Origin: CAVSRC01 sp963762605
GTDB lineage: Bacteria > Pseudomonadota > Alphaproteobacteria > Rhizobiales > Kaistiaceae
DNA: 64,000 nucleotides
Assembly: GCA_963762605.1 (NCBI GenBank)
Contig: CAVXLJ010000019.1
Coordinates: 62,001 to 126,000, forward strand
Reading direction: 5' to 3'
The notes under the pieces are model-generated. The model made no database searches and was not told the DNA's origin. It saw only the letters and a list, made by a program, of their open reading frames with translations. Positions 35,696-44,231 of the stretch are shown here, in pieces (positions within the stretch are counted from its first letter, which is position 1; every line of letters starts with the position of its first letter). The translations under genes were made by a program, and so were the position numbers.

Positions 35696-35923
35696 TTATG
35701 ACAGCCGTTTGATCACGAATGAGTAGATCTTGTCTTCCACCTTCGATTCCACCAGTTCGTTGCCGGTTGTCCGGCAGAAGGCCTCGAAATCCTTCACCGC
35801 GCCGGGGTCGGTGGCGAGCACTTCCAGCGTGCCGCCCATCGGCAGATCCTTCAGCGCCTTCTTGGCGCGCAGGATCGGCAATGGGCAGTTCAGCCCTTTC
35901 ACGTCGAGAAGCTGATCGGCCAT
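35696..35923 (-). CDS. tusA: TusA sulfurtransferase of the sHdr pathway
   Basis: This 75-residue TusA-family sulfur carrier has the active-site motif CPLP with Cys13 (LNCPLPILRAKKAL) and the usual two-layer fold ending FVIKRLS. TusA carries persulfide sulfur between proteins in the cytoplasm. In sHdr organisms it works with DsrE proteins to deliver sulfur to the Hdr-like complex. GGGAGGAAACC precedes the ATG. It is the last intact gene of the sHdr operon, and its stop codon adjoins the binding-protein remnant. Confidence 0.93.
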   Translation of the reverse strand: MADQLLDVKGLNCPLPILRAKKALKDLPMGGTLEVLATDPGAVKDFEAFCRTTGNELVESKVEDKIYSFVIKRLS

Positions 35924-35956
35924 GTCGGTTTCCTCCCCTTGTTGCCGTCTTCTTGT

Positions 35957-36457
35957 CTAGATGAACAGGTTGATGTCGCTCTTGGTGGCCATCTCGATGT
36001 AGGTCGCCGCGCCGCCGAGCTTGGGCCCCTCGATCATGTCGTCGAGGGTGTATTCGAACAGGTCCATGGTCATCTGGCAGGCGATCATTTCGACATCGGC
36101 CTCGATCGCCATCTCCCTGAGTTCCTCGATCGAGGCGACGCCCTTCTTCTTGATCAGGTTCTTCATCATGACGCTGGCCGCTGCGTCGACGCCCGGGATC
36201 GCCGAGACCAGGTTGGGCATGCCGATGTGCATGCCGAACATTGGCATCTGCATCGCCGGGTTGCCCAGCGTCGTCACCTGCAGGTCGAGCTTCTTCTTGA
36301 GCAGGGTGAGGCCGTAAAAGGTGAAGAACATCGACACCTCCAGCCCCATCGCCGCCGCCGTCGTCGCCAGGATGAACGGCGGATAGGCCCAGTCGAGCGA
36401 GCCCTTGGTGACGATCATCGACAGCTTCTTGGTATTGCTTCCGGTACCATCGGCCAT
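35957..36457 (-). CDS. dsrE2: DsrE2-type sulfurtransferase-like protein
   Basis: The 166-residue protein belongs to the DsrE2/peroxiredoxin-like DsrE/F family. It shows MIVTKGSLDWAYPPFILATT, a hydrophobic segment MFFTFYGLTLL, a Met-rich loop around MPMFGMHIGMP, and the conserved Cys in MIACQMTMDLFEYT. Members are linked to TusA and sHdr genes and can be membrane-associated. The ATG at 36457 follows GGAGGAAA; an extended upstream frame is not needed. It lies 33 bases before tusA. A role in moving persulfide sulfur is expected from context. Confidence 0.9.
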   Translation of the reverse strand: MADGTGSNTKKLSMIVTKGSLDWAYPPFILATTAAAMGLEVSMFFTFYGLTLLKKKLDLQVTTLGNPAMQMPMFGMHIGMPNLVSAIPGVDAAASVMMKNLIKKKGVASIEELREMAIEADVEMIACQMTMDLFEYTLDDMIEGPKLGGAATYIEMATKSDINLFI

Positions 36458-36509
36458 GGCATTTCCTCCACGATTTGGCGCGTCGACGCTGGCTCGCCCG
36501 CTTACGCGC

Positions 36510-37526
36510 TCAGAACCTCCACACCACGACTGCCAGCACGAGAACGGCAAGGAACACGGTTTCCGCCACGATCAGCGCGATCGACTGCCAGCCGACTGCC
36601 GCCATCGCCTTGAGCGACGTCTTCATGCCGAGCGCGGCGATCGCCGTGACCAGGCACCAGCGCGAGATGCTCTTCAGCCCATCGAGGACCACCGGCGGGA
36701 TGACGCCGGTGCTGTTGACCAGAACCAGGAGGACGAAGACCACCAGGAAGCCGGGTAGCCGGCGGCCGGCGGCGCTGACATTGTGCGCCCGGAAGATGAA
36801 GGTCAGCGACATCACCACCGGCACCAGCATGGCGACGCGCAAGAGCTTGGTGAAGGTCGCTACGTTGCCGGTCTCATCCGAGACGCTGAAGCCGGCGCCG
36901 ACCACCTGGGCGACGTCATGGATCGTGCCGCCGAGGAAGATGCCGATGGCCGCGTGGTCGAGATGGAAGAGGGCGATGATCATCGGATAGATGATCATCG
37001 CCATGGTCGACAGCGTGGTGACGCCGATGACGGTGAACACCGTGTCGCGCTCGTGGTTTTCGCCTTTCGGCAGCACCGAGGAGATGGCGAGCGCTGCGGA
37101 AGCGCCGCAGATCGCCACGGCGCCGGAGGTCAGGAGTCCAAAGGGCCGGCTGAGGCCGAAGAGCCGCGCCGCTACCACGCCGAAGCCGAGCGTCAGCAGC
37201 ACTGCCACGACCACCATCACCACCGGCGTCAGCCCGAGATGCATGATCTCGCCGATGGTGATCTGGGCGCCGAGCAGGCCGACGGCGATCCTCAGGATGC
37301 GCTTCGAAGCCAGCTCGATGCCGGCGATGCAGCGGCCTTCCTGCGACAGGAAATAGAACGCCATGCCGAGCAGCAGGGCGAACAGCATCACTGGACCGCC
37401 ATAGTGGTCGGACAGGAAGGTCGCCGCGATGGCGATGATCGCGCTGACCAGCACGCCGGGCGCGTATTTCTGCAGGGCGGCGAACGCCCGCCCGTGAGGG
37501 GGCTGGATTGCGGCGACGTCGCTCAC
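36510..37526 (-). CDS. YeiH-family (UPF0324) membrane transporter
   Basis: This 338-residue polytopic membrane protein has about ten helices and the YeiH/UPF0324 pattern: SKRILRIAVGLLGAQITIGEI, SGAVAICGASAALAISSVL and LGGTIHDVAQVVGAGFSVS. The family is predicted to export sulfate or related anions. The start is GTG 37526, following the LbpA stop by 11 bases. Position inside the sHdr operon suggests removal of sulfite or sulfate made by sulfur oxidation; this is inferred from context. Confidence 0.88.
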   Translation of the reverse strand: MSDVAAIQPPHGRAFAALQKYAPGVLVSAIIAIAATFLSDHYGGPVMLFALLLGMAFYFLSQEGRCIAGIELASKRILRIAVGLLGAQITIGEIMHLGLTPVVMVVVAVLLTLGFGVVAARLFGLSRPFGLLTSGAVAICGASAALAISSVLPKGENHERDTVFTVIGVTTLSTMAMIIYPMIIALFHLDHAAIGIFLGGTIHDVAQVVGAGFSVSDETGNVATFTKLLRVAMLVPVVMSLTFIFRAHNVSAAGRRLPGFLVVFVLLVLVNSTGVIPPVVLDGLKSISRWCLVTAIAALGMKTSLKAMAAVGWQSIALIVAETVFLAVLVLAVVVWRF

Positions 37527-37537
37527 GGCCGCGCGCC

Positions 37538-37987
37538 TTACGCCGCCGCCGCGCAGCCGGCGAACTTGTCGGCGTCCATCTTCGCCTCGTAAGGGCCGGC
37601 AACGGCGGTGCCCGGCGTCAGCGTCGCCTTCGCCGTGGCCCAGTCGGCGGGCTTGACCTTGACCATCCAGCCTTCGCCGTAGGGATCGGAATTGGCGAGC
37701 TTCGGATCGCCCGACATCGCCTCGTTGATCTCCAGGATCTCCGCCGGGAAGGCGATCTTGGCCGGGCCCACCCACTTGCCCGATTCAATCGTGGCGCAGG
37801 ATTTGCCGCTGTCGAGCGAACGGCCCGCTTTCTTCGGGGTGAAGGCGACCAGCGGCCCGGCGAGTGCCGTCGCCACCATGGTCATGCCGAGGGTGACGGT
37901 GCCGTCACCGTTCTCGCGATACCAGATGTTGTTTTCGACGTCGTAGAGAAGATCGTCGGGAAGATTGCAACCGCGCACGGTTGTCAT
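37538..37987 (-). CDS. lbpA: Lipoate-binding protein LbpA (GcvH-like) of the sHdr pathway
   Basis: The 149-residue protein is a GcvH-like lipoyl carrier. The lipoyl Lys lies in SCATIESGKWVGPAKIAFPAEI (quoted in part), and SDPYGEGWMVKVKP is a usual GcvH C-terminal motif. It differs from glycine-cleavage GcvH by its cysteines and its place in the hdr operon. In Hyphomicrobium LbpA is the essential lipoylated partner of sHdr and is modified by a dedicated lipoate ligase; such a ligase-like gene lies at 47790-48866. GGAGCG lies before the ATG. Confidence 0.92.
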   Translation of the reverse strand: MTTVRGCNLPDDLLYDVENNIWYRENGDGTVTLGMTMVATALAGPLVAFTPKKAGRSLDSGKSCATIESGKWVGPAKIAFPAEILEINEAMSGDPKLANSDPYGEGWMVKVKPADWATAKATLTPGTAVAGPYEAKMDADKFAGCAAAA

Positions 37988-38003
37988 GGTCGTCGCTCCA
38001 TTG

Positions 38004-38465
38004 TCAGGGGCCGGCGGCGGGCACGGCGTCCTGCGCGCGCAAGGGGCGTGCCGAGCAGCAGAACTCGCCGAGGCCGGCGGTTTCCAGTTTGCCATCGATG
38101 AAGAGAACGAGATGCCGCGCCACCATGGCGCCGAGGCGGAGGCGCCGCGGCGAATCCGAAGCGGATGGTGCAGCATGCACGCAATTATAGGCGTAGGCGA
38201 GTTCGCGGCAGGTCTCGCGGCAGGCGTTGAAGCTGGGGTCGCCGCGTGCGCCCTGGCGGTGCAGCGCCAGCAGCCGGAAGCCTTCGACTTCCTTGTCTGT
38301 CGGTGTCTTGCCCTTGGCGGTCAGCCAGCTCGTGAGTGCCGCCTCGCCGATTTCAATCAGTTCGGCGGCAAGCACCTCCGGCGACGCGGCGAGCGCCGCG
38401 TCGGGCAGGGCGATGATCGTGTCGAGCCGGTCCATCGGTGTCTCGAGCCGGGCTGCCGTTGCCAC
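38004..38465 (-). CDS. Conserved protein of unknown function in the sHdr operon (between hdrB2 and lbpA)
   Basis: This 153-residue protein is of no family I can name. It is Ala/Leu-rich and mostly helical by eye, with Cys in NACRETCRELAYAYNCVHAA and CC near the C-terminus (EFCCSARPL). The four-plus cysteines could bind metal or sulfur. The GTG start at 38465 overlaps the hdrB2 TAG by one base, which shows tight coupling with the complex. Expression with hdrB2 and lbpA suggests a part in sHdr assembly or maturation; that is inference. Confidence 0.75.
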   Translation of the reverse strand: MATAARLETPMDRLDTIIALPDAALAASPEVLAAELIEIGEAALTSWLTAKGKTPTDKEVEGFRLLALHRQGARGDPSFNACRETCRELAYAYNCVHAAPSASDSPRRLRLGAMVARHLVLFIDGKLETAGLGEFCCSARPLRAQDAVPAAGP

Positions 38466-39388
38466 TATAGCACCCCGCGCTCGTGGAGGAGATCGCGCGC
38501 ATCCGACAGGTTCTCGTGCATGCCGACCTTGCGCGCCGAAAGGCCGAGCGCCAGGCCGATGAGCTGGGTGAAGTAGAGGATCTTCACCGTGGTCTTCTTG
38601 CCGAACACCGTCTCGGCGCGCTTCTGGTGCATCTCCAGGCCGGTGTGGCAGGTCGGGCATTCCGTGGCGATGACATCGGCGCCGCAGGCTTCCGCCGTCG
38701 TCAGCAGGTTGAGCACCAGCCGGGTCGAGGTGTCGGAATCCGACAGCGTATGGGCGCCGCCGCAGCAGGCGGTCTTCAGCGGATATTCGACATTCTCGGC
38801 GCCGGCGGCGGCCAGCAGGTCGTCCATGAAGTGCGGCTTGGAGGTCGATTCCGATCCCGGCCCCTTGTCCTTTTCCGGGAAGATGTGGCGCGGGCGCGAA
38901 TACATGCAGCCGTAATAGTTGGCGATCTTCAGCCCCTTGAGCGAGTTCTTGACCCGTGCCTTGAGTCCGTCCTCGCCGATCGCCTCCTTGATCCAGTCAA
39001 GCGCGTGGATGGTCTCGACCTTGCCGGCTTCGTAGATGGTGTGGCCGGCCTTCTTCGACAGGCGCTCATTGACGTCGCGCGAGTGCTCGCTGTGGCCGAG
39101 GTCGTATTCGGCCTTCTTGAGATTGTGGTAGCAGCCATTGCACGGCGCCATCACCGTGTCGAAGCCCATATCCTCGGCGATCGAGAGATTGCGCGCCGAC
39201 AGATAGGTCTGCAGCTCGGGGTCGACGTTCTTGACCTCCATCGCCCCGCAGCAGTTCCAGTTCTTCAGGTCGACCAGATCGAGGCCCAGCGCCTTGCCCA
39301 CCGCCCGCGTCGAGCGGTTATAGGCGTGGCCGGTGCCTTCCAGTGCGCAGCCGTGATAGTAGGCAACCTTCTTGTACTTGCCGCTCAC
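38465..39388 (-). CDS. hdrB2: sHdr subunit HdrB2 (heterodisulfide reductase-like, CCG domains)
   Basis: The 307-residue protein has two CCG domains as in HdrB. Cysteine clusters are YYHGCAL, WNCCGAM and APCNGC in the first half and YYGCMY, ACCGGA and TECPTCHTG in the second. HdrB binds non-cubane iron-sulfur clusters at the active site; in sulfur oxidisers it works in the oxidative direction on sulfane sulfur. The GTG start overlaps the hdrC2 stop as GTGA. It pairs with HdrC2 encoded directly upstream. Confidence 0.93.
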   Translation of the reverse strand: MSGKYKKVAYYHGCALEGTGHAYNRSTRAVGKALGLDLVDLKNWNCCGAMEVKNVDPELQTYLSARNLSIAEDMGFDTVMAPCNGCYHNLKKAEYDLGHSEHSRDVNERLSKKAGHTIYEAGKVETIHALDWIKEAIGEDGLKARVKNSLKGLKIANYYGCMYSRPRHIFPEKDKGPGSESTSKPHFMDDLLAAAGAENVEYPLKTACCGGAHTLSDSDTSTRLVLNLLTTAEACGADVIATECPTCHTGLEMHQKRAETVFGKKTTVKILYFTQLIGLALGLSARKVGMHENLSDARDLLHERGVL

Positions 39389-40134
39389 TGCTCGGCTCCT
39401 TCCGCTTCAAGGCCGAGGGTGGCGCGATGGGCCGCCTCGCGCTCTGCCACATATTCTTCGATGGCCGCCCGCGCCGGTGCCCAGCTACGAGTGCGCGGAC
39501 GGAAGAGGGTGGCCAGGCCCATCTTCGTCAGCATGCCGACCGGCAAGCGCATCGCCAGCCCGCTGATGAGGGAGACCAGCCAGCCCTGGAACAGCGATTG
39601 CCCGGTACGCTGGAAGAAGAACCTGAGCACGCGCCCGTCCTCGATCTTGCCGGTGGCAATCACCTGCTCCGAGAAGACGTCGTCGAAGACCTCCGCCGGC
39701 TTCTCCTCGACGTGCCCCTTCAGCTCCAGCCAGCGCGCCGTCGCCCGCATCACCCCTTCCGGCACCACATCGCGCGGGCAGGCATAGGTGCACTTGTTGC
39801 AGGAGACGCACTGCCAGATGATGTCCTTGTCGCGCAGGAGTTCCTCTTCCATCCCGAGCCGGATCAGGTAGATCCAGTAGCGCGGGTTGAAATCCTGATT
39901 GATGGCGTTGATCGTGCAGGCATTGGTGCACGAGCCGCATTGCCAGCAGCGGTGGATGTATTCGCCGCCGGGCAGCTCCGCGATCTCCTCCTGCAGACGT
40001 TCGTTGTAGTCGGTGACGGCGCGGCTCTCGATGAAGGTCGACCAGTGGCCGGAGACGTCGATGCCCTCGAGCTCGAGGTGCTCGTGAGTGACGAGATTCT
40101 CCGGCCGGATCAGCGATTTTTCGTGGATCGGCAT
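39385..40134 (-). CDS. hdrC2: sHdr subunit HdrC2 (iron-sulfur protein)
   Basis: This 249-residue subunit has two four-cysteine 4Fe-4S motifs: CWQCGSCTNAC and CVSCNKCTYACP. The C-terminal half has hydrophobic segments such as WLVSLISGLAMRLPVGML. HdrC passes electrons between HdrA and HdrB. It starts 7 bases after the unknown gene upstream, and its stop overlaps the hdrB2 start. The two Hdr C-B pairs in one operon are characteristic of sHdr clusters. Confidence 0.93.
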   Translation of the reverse strand: MPIHEKSLIRPENLVTHEHLELEGIDVSGHWSTFIESRAVTDYNERLQEEIAELPGGEYIHRCWQCGSCTNACTINAINQDFNPRYWIYLIRLGMEEELLRDKDIIWQCVSCNKCTYACPRDVVPEGVMRATARWLELKGHVEEKPAEVFDDVFSEQVIATGKIEDGRVLRFFFQRTGQSLFQGWLVSLISGLAMRLPVGMLTKMGLATLFRPRTRSWAPARAAIEEYVAEREAAHRATLGLEAEGAEQ

Positions 40135-40141
40135 CGGCGCC

Positions 40142-40673
40142 TCAGTGGCTCAAGGATCGCGGCTGGCCCAGTACGTGGGCCTCGCCGTCGATCAGCTTCA
40201 GGCGGGTGCGGCCGGATTCTGAATCGACCGCGTCGAGGCCGAGCAGCCGGCTTGTGTGCGCCATGCGGTCGAAGGCCGGGCCGCAGACCGTATCGTTGCC
40301 GAGATACTGCCCGCCGCGATCGTTGATGTAGCCGGCATAGACATGCGCAGCGAGCAGATCGACATAGAAGGGCAGATCGCGGAAGACGCCGTTGTCGGAG
40401 AGGAAGCCCTCCAGCTCCATGCGCAGCGTCCTGTGGGTGACGAAGTCGTCCGCCGCCGTGATCACCGCCCGGTCGACATCGTCGGCAAACCAGATTTCGC
40501 GCAACACGCCCGAGCCCACCCGCGCGTCCCACATCCAGCGGGTCATCAGCGGGTAGCGGTCCGGCGCGGTGAAATGCAGCACTTCCGCCGCCAGGTCGCG
40601 CGCCCAGCGATGCGCCCGGTCGGCCGGGAAGCCGTCCGTAGAAGGCGGCCATGCGCGCGTCGGCCGTGCTCAC
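40142..40673 (-). CDS. sHdr-linked unknown protein, N-terminus split by one-base frameshift
   Basis: The long frame gives ARDLAAEVLHFTAPDRYPLM followed by WMWDARVGSGVLREIWFADD and ends QPRSLSH. Its first usable start in frame is GTG 40582, but coding sense continues upstream as DGFPADRAHRWARDLAAEVL. In the other frame a GTG at 40673 begins MSTADARMAAFYG. Removing one G of the GG near 40640-40642 joins them into about 176 residues. No known domain is visible; Cys is rare (CGP) and the content suggests a globular protein. It lies between hdrA and hdrC2, where sHdr clusters commonly carry an uncharacterised gene. Confidence 0.7.
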
Positions 40674-40686
40674 GTCCGACCAGCCG

Positions 40687-41019
40687 TCAGGTCAGCGCGG
40701 AGAGCTTGCGGTGGATGAGCGCGTAGCTGTTTTCGCGCAGCCACACGCCGATCCGCCGGCGAACCGGCGTGACAAAGGCGGCGAGATCGCAGAACTCGGT
40801 CTCGGTGAGCTCGCTGACACGGCCCTTGCCGAGCAACTCCTCGAACAGCGAGGCCTTCAGCGCCAGCGCGCCGACATAGCGCTCGATGCCGCCGGAGGGT
40901 TCCGCCGATTCCGCCAGATCCTCGAAGGCGCGCCTCAGCCGCGGCCCGGACAGGTCGAGCACCGGCGCCGTCGGCGCCGGCGGCGTCTTTGCCCGGAAGG
41001 CGAGGATCGCCGCCATCAC
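40687..41019 (-). CDS. Small unknown protein directly after sHdrA
   Basis: This 110-residue protein begins at GTG 41019 or ATG 41016, both overlapping the hdrA TGA. It is rich in Arg, Leu, Glu and Ala, likely helical, and has one Cys (TEFCDLAAF). It shows no domain I recognise. The coupling with hdrA and the gene 14 bases downstream places it in the sHdr complex or its assembly. It may correspond to part of the uncharacterised hyp gene reported between hdrA and hdrC2 in other sHdr clusters. Confidence 0.75.
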   Translation of the reverse strand: MMAAILAFRAKTPPAPTAPVLDLSGPRLRRAFEDLAESAEPSGGIERYVGALALKASLFEELLGKGRVSELTETEFCDLAAFVTPVRRRIGVWLRENSYALIHRKLSALT

Positions 41020-42068
41020 TCGGCCGCCTCGGCAACCGCGCCGCGGGCAAGCGCCAGCACGGCCATCGCCGCCGACTGCCCCTGCGCGATCGAATCGTCG
41101 ATCGTTTCCGGGCCGGTGGCGGCACCGGCGACGAAGACGCCCGGCCGCGACGTGCCCGACATCGACGAATAGCTCGGTGCCTTGTCGATATAGCCGTGGC
41201 GTTCGAGCTTCACGTCGAACACCGCCGACAGCGTCATGTTGTCGACGTTGGGGTCCATGCCGATGGCGTGCACCACCATGTCGAAGGGAATGGTGATCGG
41301 CCGCTTGACCAGCGTGTCCTCGCCTTTGACGATCAACCGCTTGCCGTCCGACGTCACCTCGGCGATGCGCGCCTTGATGTACTTGACCTTATGCTGCTCC
41401 TGGCTCTCCCAGTAGAACTTGTCCTCGTAGAGGCCGAAGGTGCGGATATCCATGTAGTAGATGTAGACGTTGGTTTTCGGCAGCTCCTCGCGGATTTCCA
41501 TGGCGAGGTTGGACGACACCGTGCAGCAGATCTTCGAGCACCATTCGCGGCCGATCTGGCGGTCGCGCGAGCCGACGCACAGGAGGATAGCGACGCGGTC
41601 CGGCTTGCGCCCGTCGGAGGGGCAGCGCACGCCCTGGCCCGACGAGATCATCTGCTCGACCTGGGTGGTGGTCACAACGTCGGGGTAGGTGCCGAAGCCC
41701 CATTCCGGCTTGTTGACCGAATCGAAATGGGTGAAGCCGGTGGAAAGAATCGCGCCCCCCGCCGCGAAGCTGCTGCCGTCGGCAAGCGTGACGTGGAAAT
41801 CGCCGGGCCCGCCGGTGAACGTCTTGACCGTGGTGTTGAGGCGAACGTCGATCAGCTTGTCGCCGGTGACGCGGTCGACCATGCCGCCGATGGCGTCCCT
41901 GGCCCATTCGCCCGAGGGCACCAGCCGCGCGTAGCCGGAGAGGATTGGCGCGCCACCGAGGCGGTCGGCCTTGTCGACCAGCACCACCGGCTCGCCGGCA
42001 GAGGCGAGCGCATGGGCCGCCGACAGACCGGCGGGCCCGCCGCCGACGATGAGGACCGGACGAGTCAT
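41016..42068 (-). CDS. hdrA: sHdr subunit HdrA (FAD and iron-sulfur)
   Basis: This 350-residue HdrA has the FAD Rossmann motif VLIVGGGPAGLSAAHALA at the N-terminus and a cysteine cluster REWCSKICC in the middle, then VVHAIGMDP and a closing FAD contact GVFVAGAATGPETIDDSI. It is shorter than methanogen HdrA, as usual in sulfur oxidisers. It would receive electrons from HdrC subunits through FAD. The ATG overlaps the hdrB1 stop as ATGA. Confidence 0.93.
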   Translation of the reverse strand: MTRPVLIVGGGPAGLSAAHALASAGEPVVLVDKADRLGGAPILSGYARLVPSGEWARDAIGGMVDRVTGDKLIDVRLNTTVKTFTGGPGDFHVTLADGSSFAAGGAILSTGFTHFDSVNKPEWGFGTYPDVVTTTQVEQMISSGQGVRCPSDGRKPDRVAILLCVGSRDRQIGREWCSKICCTVSSNLAMEIREELPKTNVYIYYMDIRTFGLYEDKFYWESQEQHKVKYIKARIAEVTSDGKRLIVKGEDTLVKRPITIPFDMVVHAIGMDPNVDNMTLSAVFDVKLERHGYIDKAPSYSSMSGTSRPGVFVAGAATGPETIDDSIAQGQSAAMAVLALARGAVAEAAE

Positions 42069-43444
42069 TCCGCCGGCCCTCCGATTGCTGCTACCTCCGC
42101 CGGCTTGACGTAGCCGGGGCCAGAGGTGATGGCGCGCTTGGGATCGTAGAGTGTCTCGATGCGTCCGGCCTTGACCTCGCCGAGATAGGCCTCGAACTCG
42201 GCCTTGGCCTTCTCCCAGTCGATGCCGAGCTTCTCGAGCAGCTGCTCGAAGGGCGAGGCGTGCCAGTGGAGCTGCGCCAGCTTGTAGGGGTGGGCACCCA
42301 GCGCCAGCGCGGCGAACTGGCAATCGGCCATGATCGGCAGGGCATAGACCTTGTCGACCGCCTTGCCGATCCACTGGTTCTTGTCGAGCGTGGTGATGCA
42401 GCCGGTGTCGTGGCCGATCATCACGTCGGCCTTGGCTTCCTCGACCGCCACCTTGATCTTGCGGTCGATGGCAAACGAGCGGGTGAACTCGCGCTCGCCG
42501 ATGATGTGGCGGAAGCCGAAGCCGCAGCAATCGTACCAGGTGGAATAATCGACCACCTCGGCGCCCAGCGTCTGCAGCAGGCCGGTGGAGACGGCGACGC
42601 GGTCGCCGTTCAGCACCGTCTCGTCATAGATCACGTCCTCCGGCACCATCTTATAAACGTGGCAGGCCGGATGGACGGTGGCGCGGATGCCGGAAACGTC
42701 GATCACCTGACGTTCCTGGATGCGATGGCGCATCACATGCAGCCATTCGGAATAATGGACGATCTCTTCCGGGATGAGGAGCTTGCCGTCGATGAGGCGG
42801 CCGAGCTTGCCGAGGATCGCCTTCACCTCGGCCCTCAGCTCCGCCGAATGCATCAGGAAGATGCGCATCTCCTTGTAGTTGCCGAAGGAGGTGCCGCAGT
42901 GGACGAGGGGATAGAAGGTGCCTTCCGGCAGCCCGCGCGCCTTGGCCGAGACATAGGCTTGATGGAAATTGCGCAGGAACACGGCGGCCAGGCTGACGAC
43001 ATTGCCGATGCCCGAGCCGTGATAGTTCCACGCCGTGCATGAGGTCTGGTCGGTCTCGTCGAGATAGGGGATCTCGAGCTGGTTCATCAGCCACATCACG
43101 CTCGACGGGTAGCCGGGGATGTTGCCGCACTGGCCGCACGACTTGTGGTGCCAGAGATTGGTGGTCGGGATGCGCTTTTCCCAGCCGTAGAGGGTGCGCG
43201 CGATGACCGGATTGTGGCGCTCGTCGATGCGGTGGACGACGATCTCGCCGTCCTTCTCGAGCTGCCACATGGCGTCGCGGATATCCTCGACGCGGTCCTT
43301 CTTGGTCAGCATGGAGCGCTTGTCGATGCGCTGCTCGACCCAGGCCGTGGCTTTCCGCGCCTCGGCCGGCGTCAGGTTCGACGGCCGCCACTCATCGCCG
43401 AAGCCGCTAAAGGCGGGCGTCTTGCTGTTCCCGGGCTTGTCCAT
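42065..43444 (-). CDS. hdrB1: sHdr subunit HdrB1
   Basis: This 459-residue protein is the larger HdrB of the cluster. It has an N-terminal extension of about 90 residues, then cysteines in HKSCGQCGNIPG, TSCTAWNYHG and PLVHCGTSFG, and a CCG-type region with PACHVYKMV, YDCCGFGFRHI and GHDTGCITT. These would hold one iron-sulfur cluster and possibly a disulfide. The ATG 43444 follows the hdrC1 stop by 29 bases. It forms the first C-B pair of the complex with HdrC1. Confidence 0.92.
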   Translation of the reverse strand: MDKPGNSKTPAFSGFGDEWRPSNLTPAEARKATAWVEQRIDKRSMLTKKDRVEDIRDAMWQLEKDGEIVVHRIDERHNPVIARTLYGWEKRIPTTNLWHHKSCGQCGNIPGYPSSVMWLMNQLEIPYLDETDQTSCTAWNYHGSGIGNVVSLAAVFLRNFHQAYVSAKARGLPEGTFYPLVHCGTSFGNYKEMRIFLMHSAELRAEVKAILGKLGRLIDGKLLIPEEIVHYSEWLHVMRHRIQERQVIDVSGIRATVHPACHVYKMVPEDVIYDETVLNGDRVAVSTGLLQTLGAEVVDYSTWYDCCGFGFRHIIGEREFTRSFAIDRKIKVAVEEAKADVMIGHDTGCITTLDKNQWIGKAVDKVYALPIMADCQFAALALGAHPYKLAQLHWHASPFEQLLEKLGIDWEKAKAEFEAYLGEVKAGRIETLYDPKRAITSGPGYVKPAEVAAIGGPAE

Positions 43445-43473
43445 CCGGCATGTCCTCCGCTAAGCCGCCCACG

Positions 43474-44211
43474 TCAATCGTCGGCGTCCGCCTGCTCCTC
43501 CAGCCACTCGCTGTATTCCTCGCGCTTCTCGTCCATCACGTCGGTGACGAGGTCGAAAAGGTTCTCGTCGACGGTCTCGAGCTGATCGAGTACGCCGGTC
43601 GCTTCCCAGATCGTGTAGAGCTCGACCGAGGTCTTGAGGTTGACCTCCCAGGCCGTGTCCATGGTGTGCATGGTCGGCACCGGAATCGCCTTCCTGAGAA
43701 TGTTGAGCGGCGCGTCGACCTTGGAGACGTTCGGTCCCCAGTCTGGGAACGCCTCGCGCGTGATCATGTTGGGGGCGAGCTGGTTGCCGGTCGACACCAC
43801 CTTCAGCAGCACGCGCGAGAACGGCCTCAGCACGTCCTTGGCCGACTGCATGCCATGCTTGATCGCCACCTCGCGCATGATCATGACAAGGCCGCCGGGC
43901 GAATTCTCGAACGGGCAGCGCGCCGCGCAGGTGTAGCACTGGGCGCAGGCCCAGATCTTCTCCTGCATGGCGTCGTAGATGCCTTCGAGATTCTCCGTCC
44001 ACAGCAACTGGACGATCTCGCGCGGCGAATAGTCGTAATAGTGGGCGGACGGGCAGGTGGCGGTGCAGATGCCGCAATTGAGACAGCCGTGCAGCTCGTG
44101 GTCGTAGAGCATGTGCGAGCGGATGTCGTCGAAGACTTCCTCGAGCGTCTCCTGCGGCACGACCGGTGCCGGCGAGATCGGATCGCTGATCGCGGCATGC
44201 TCTCCCGTCAT
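43474..44211 (-). CDS. hdrC1: sHdr subunit HdrC1 (iron-sulfur protein)
   Basis: The 245-residue protein carries two 4Fe-4S motifs, CLNCGICTATCP and CAQCYTCAARCP, followed by a helical region. The ATG at 44211 has GGGAGGA upstream; an earlier in-frame extension is not needed. It is the first Hdr subunit gene, 20 bases behind dsrE3C. It would carry electrons between HdrB1 and HdrA. Confidence 0.92.
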   Translation of the reverse strand: MTGEHAAISDPISPAPVVPQETLEEVFDDIRSHMLYDHELHGCLNCGICTATCPSAHYYDYSPREIVQLLWTENLEGIYDAMQEKIWACAQCYTCAARCPFENSPGGLVMIMREVAIKHGMQSAKDVLRPFSRVLLKVVSTGNQLAPNMITREAFPDWGPNVSKVDAPLNILRKAIPVPTMHTMDTAWEVNLKTSVELYTIWEATGVLDQLETVDENLFDLVTDVMDEKREEYSEWLEEQADADD

Positions 44212-44231
44212 TCCGTCCTCCCGGCGGTGCT

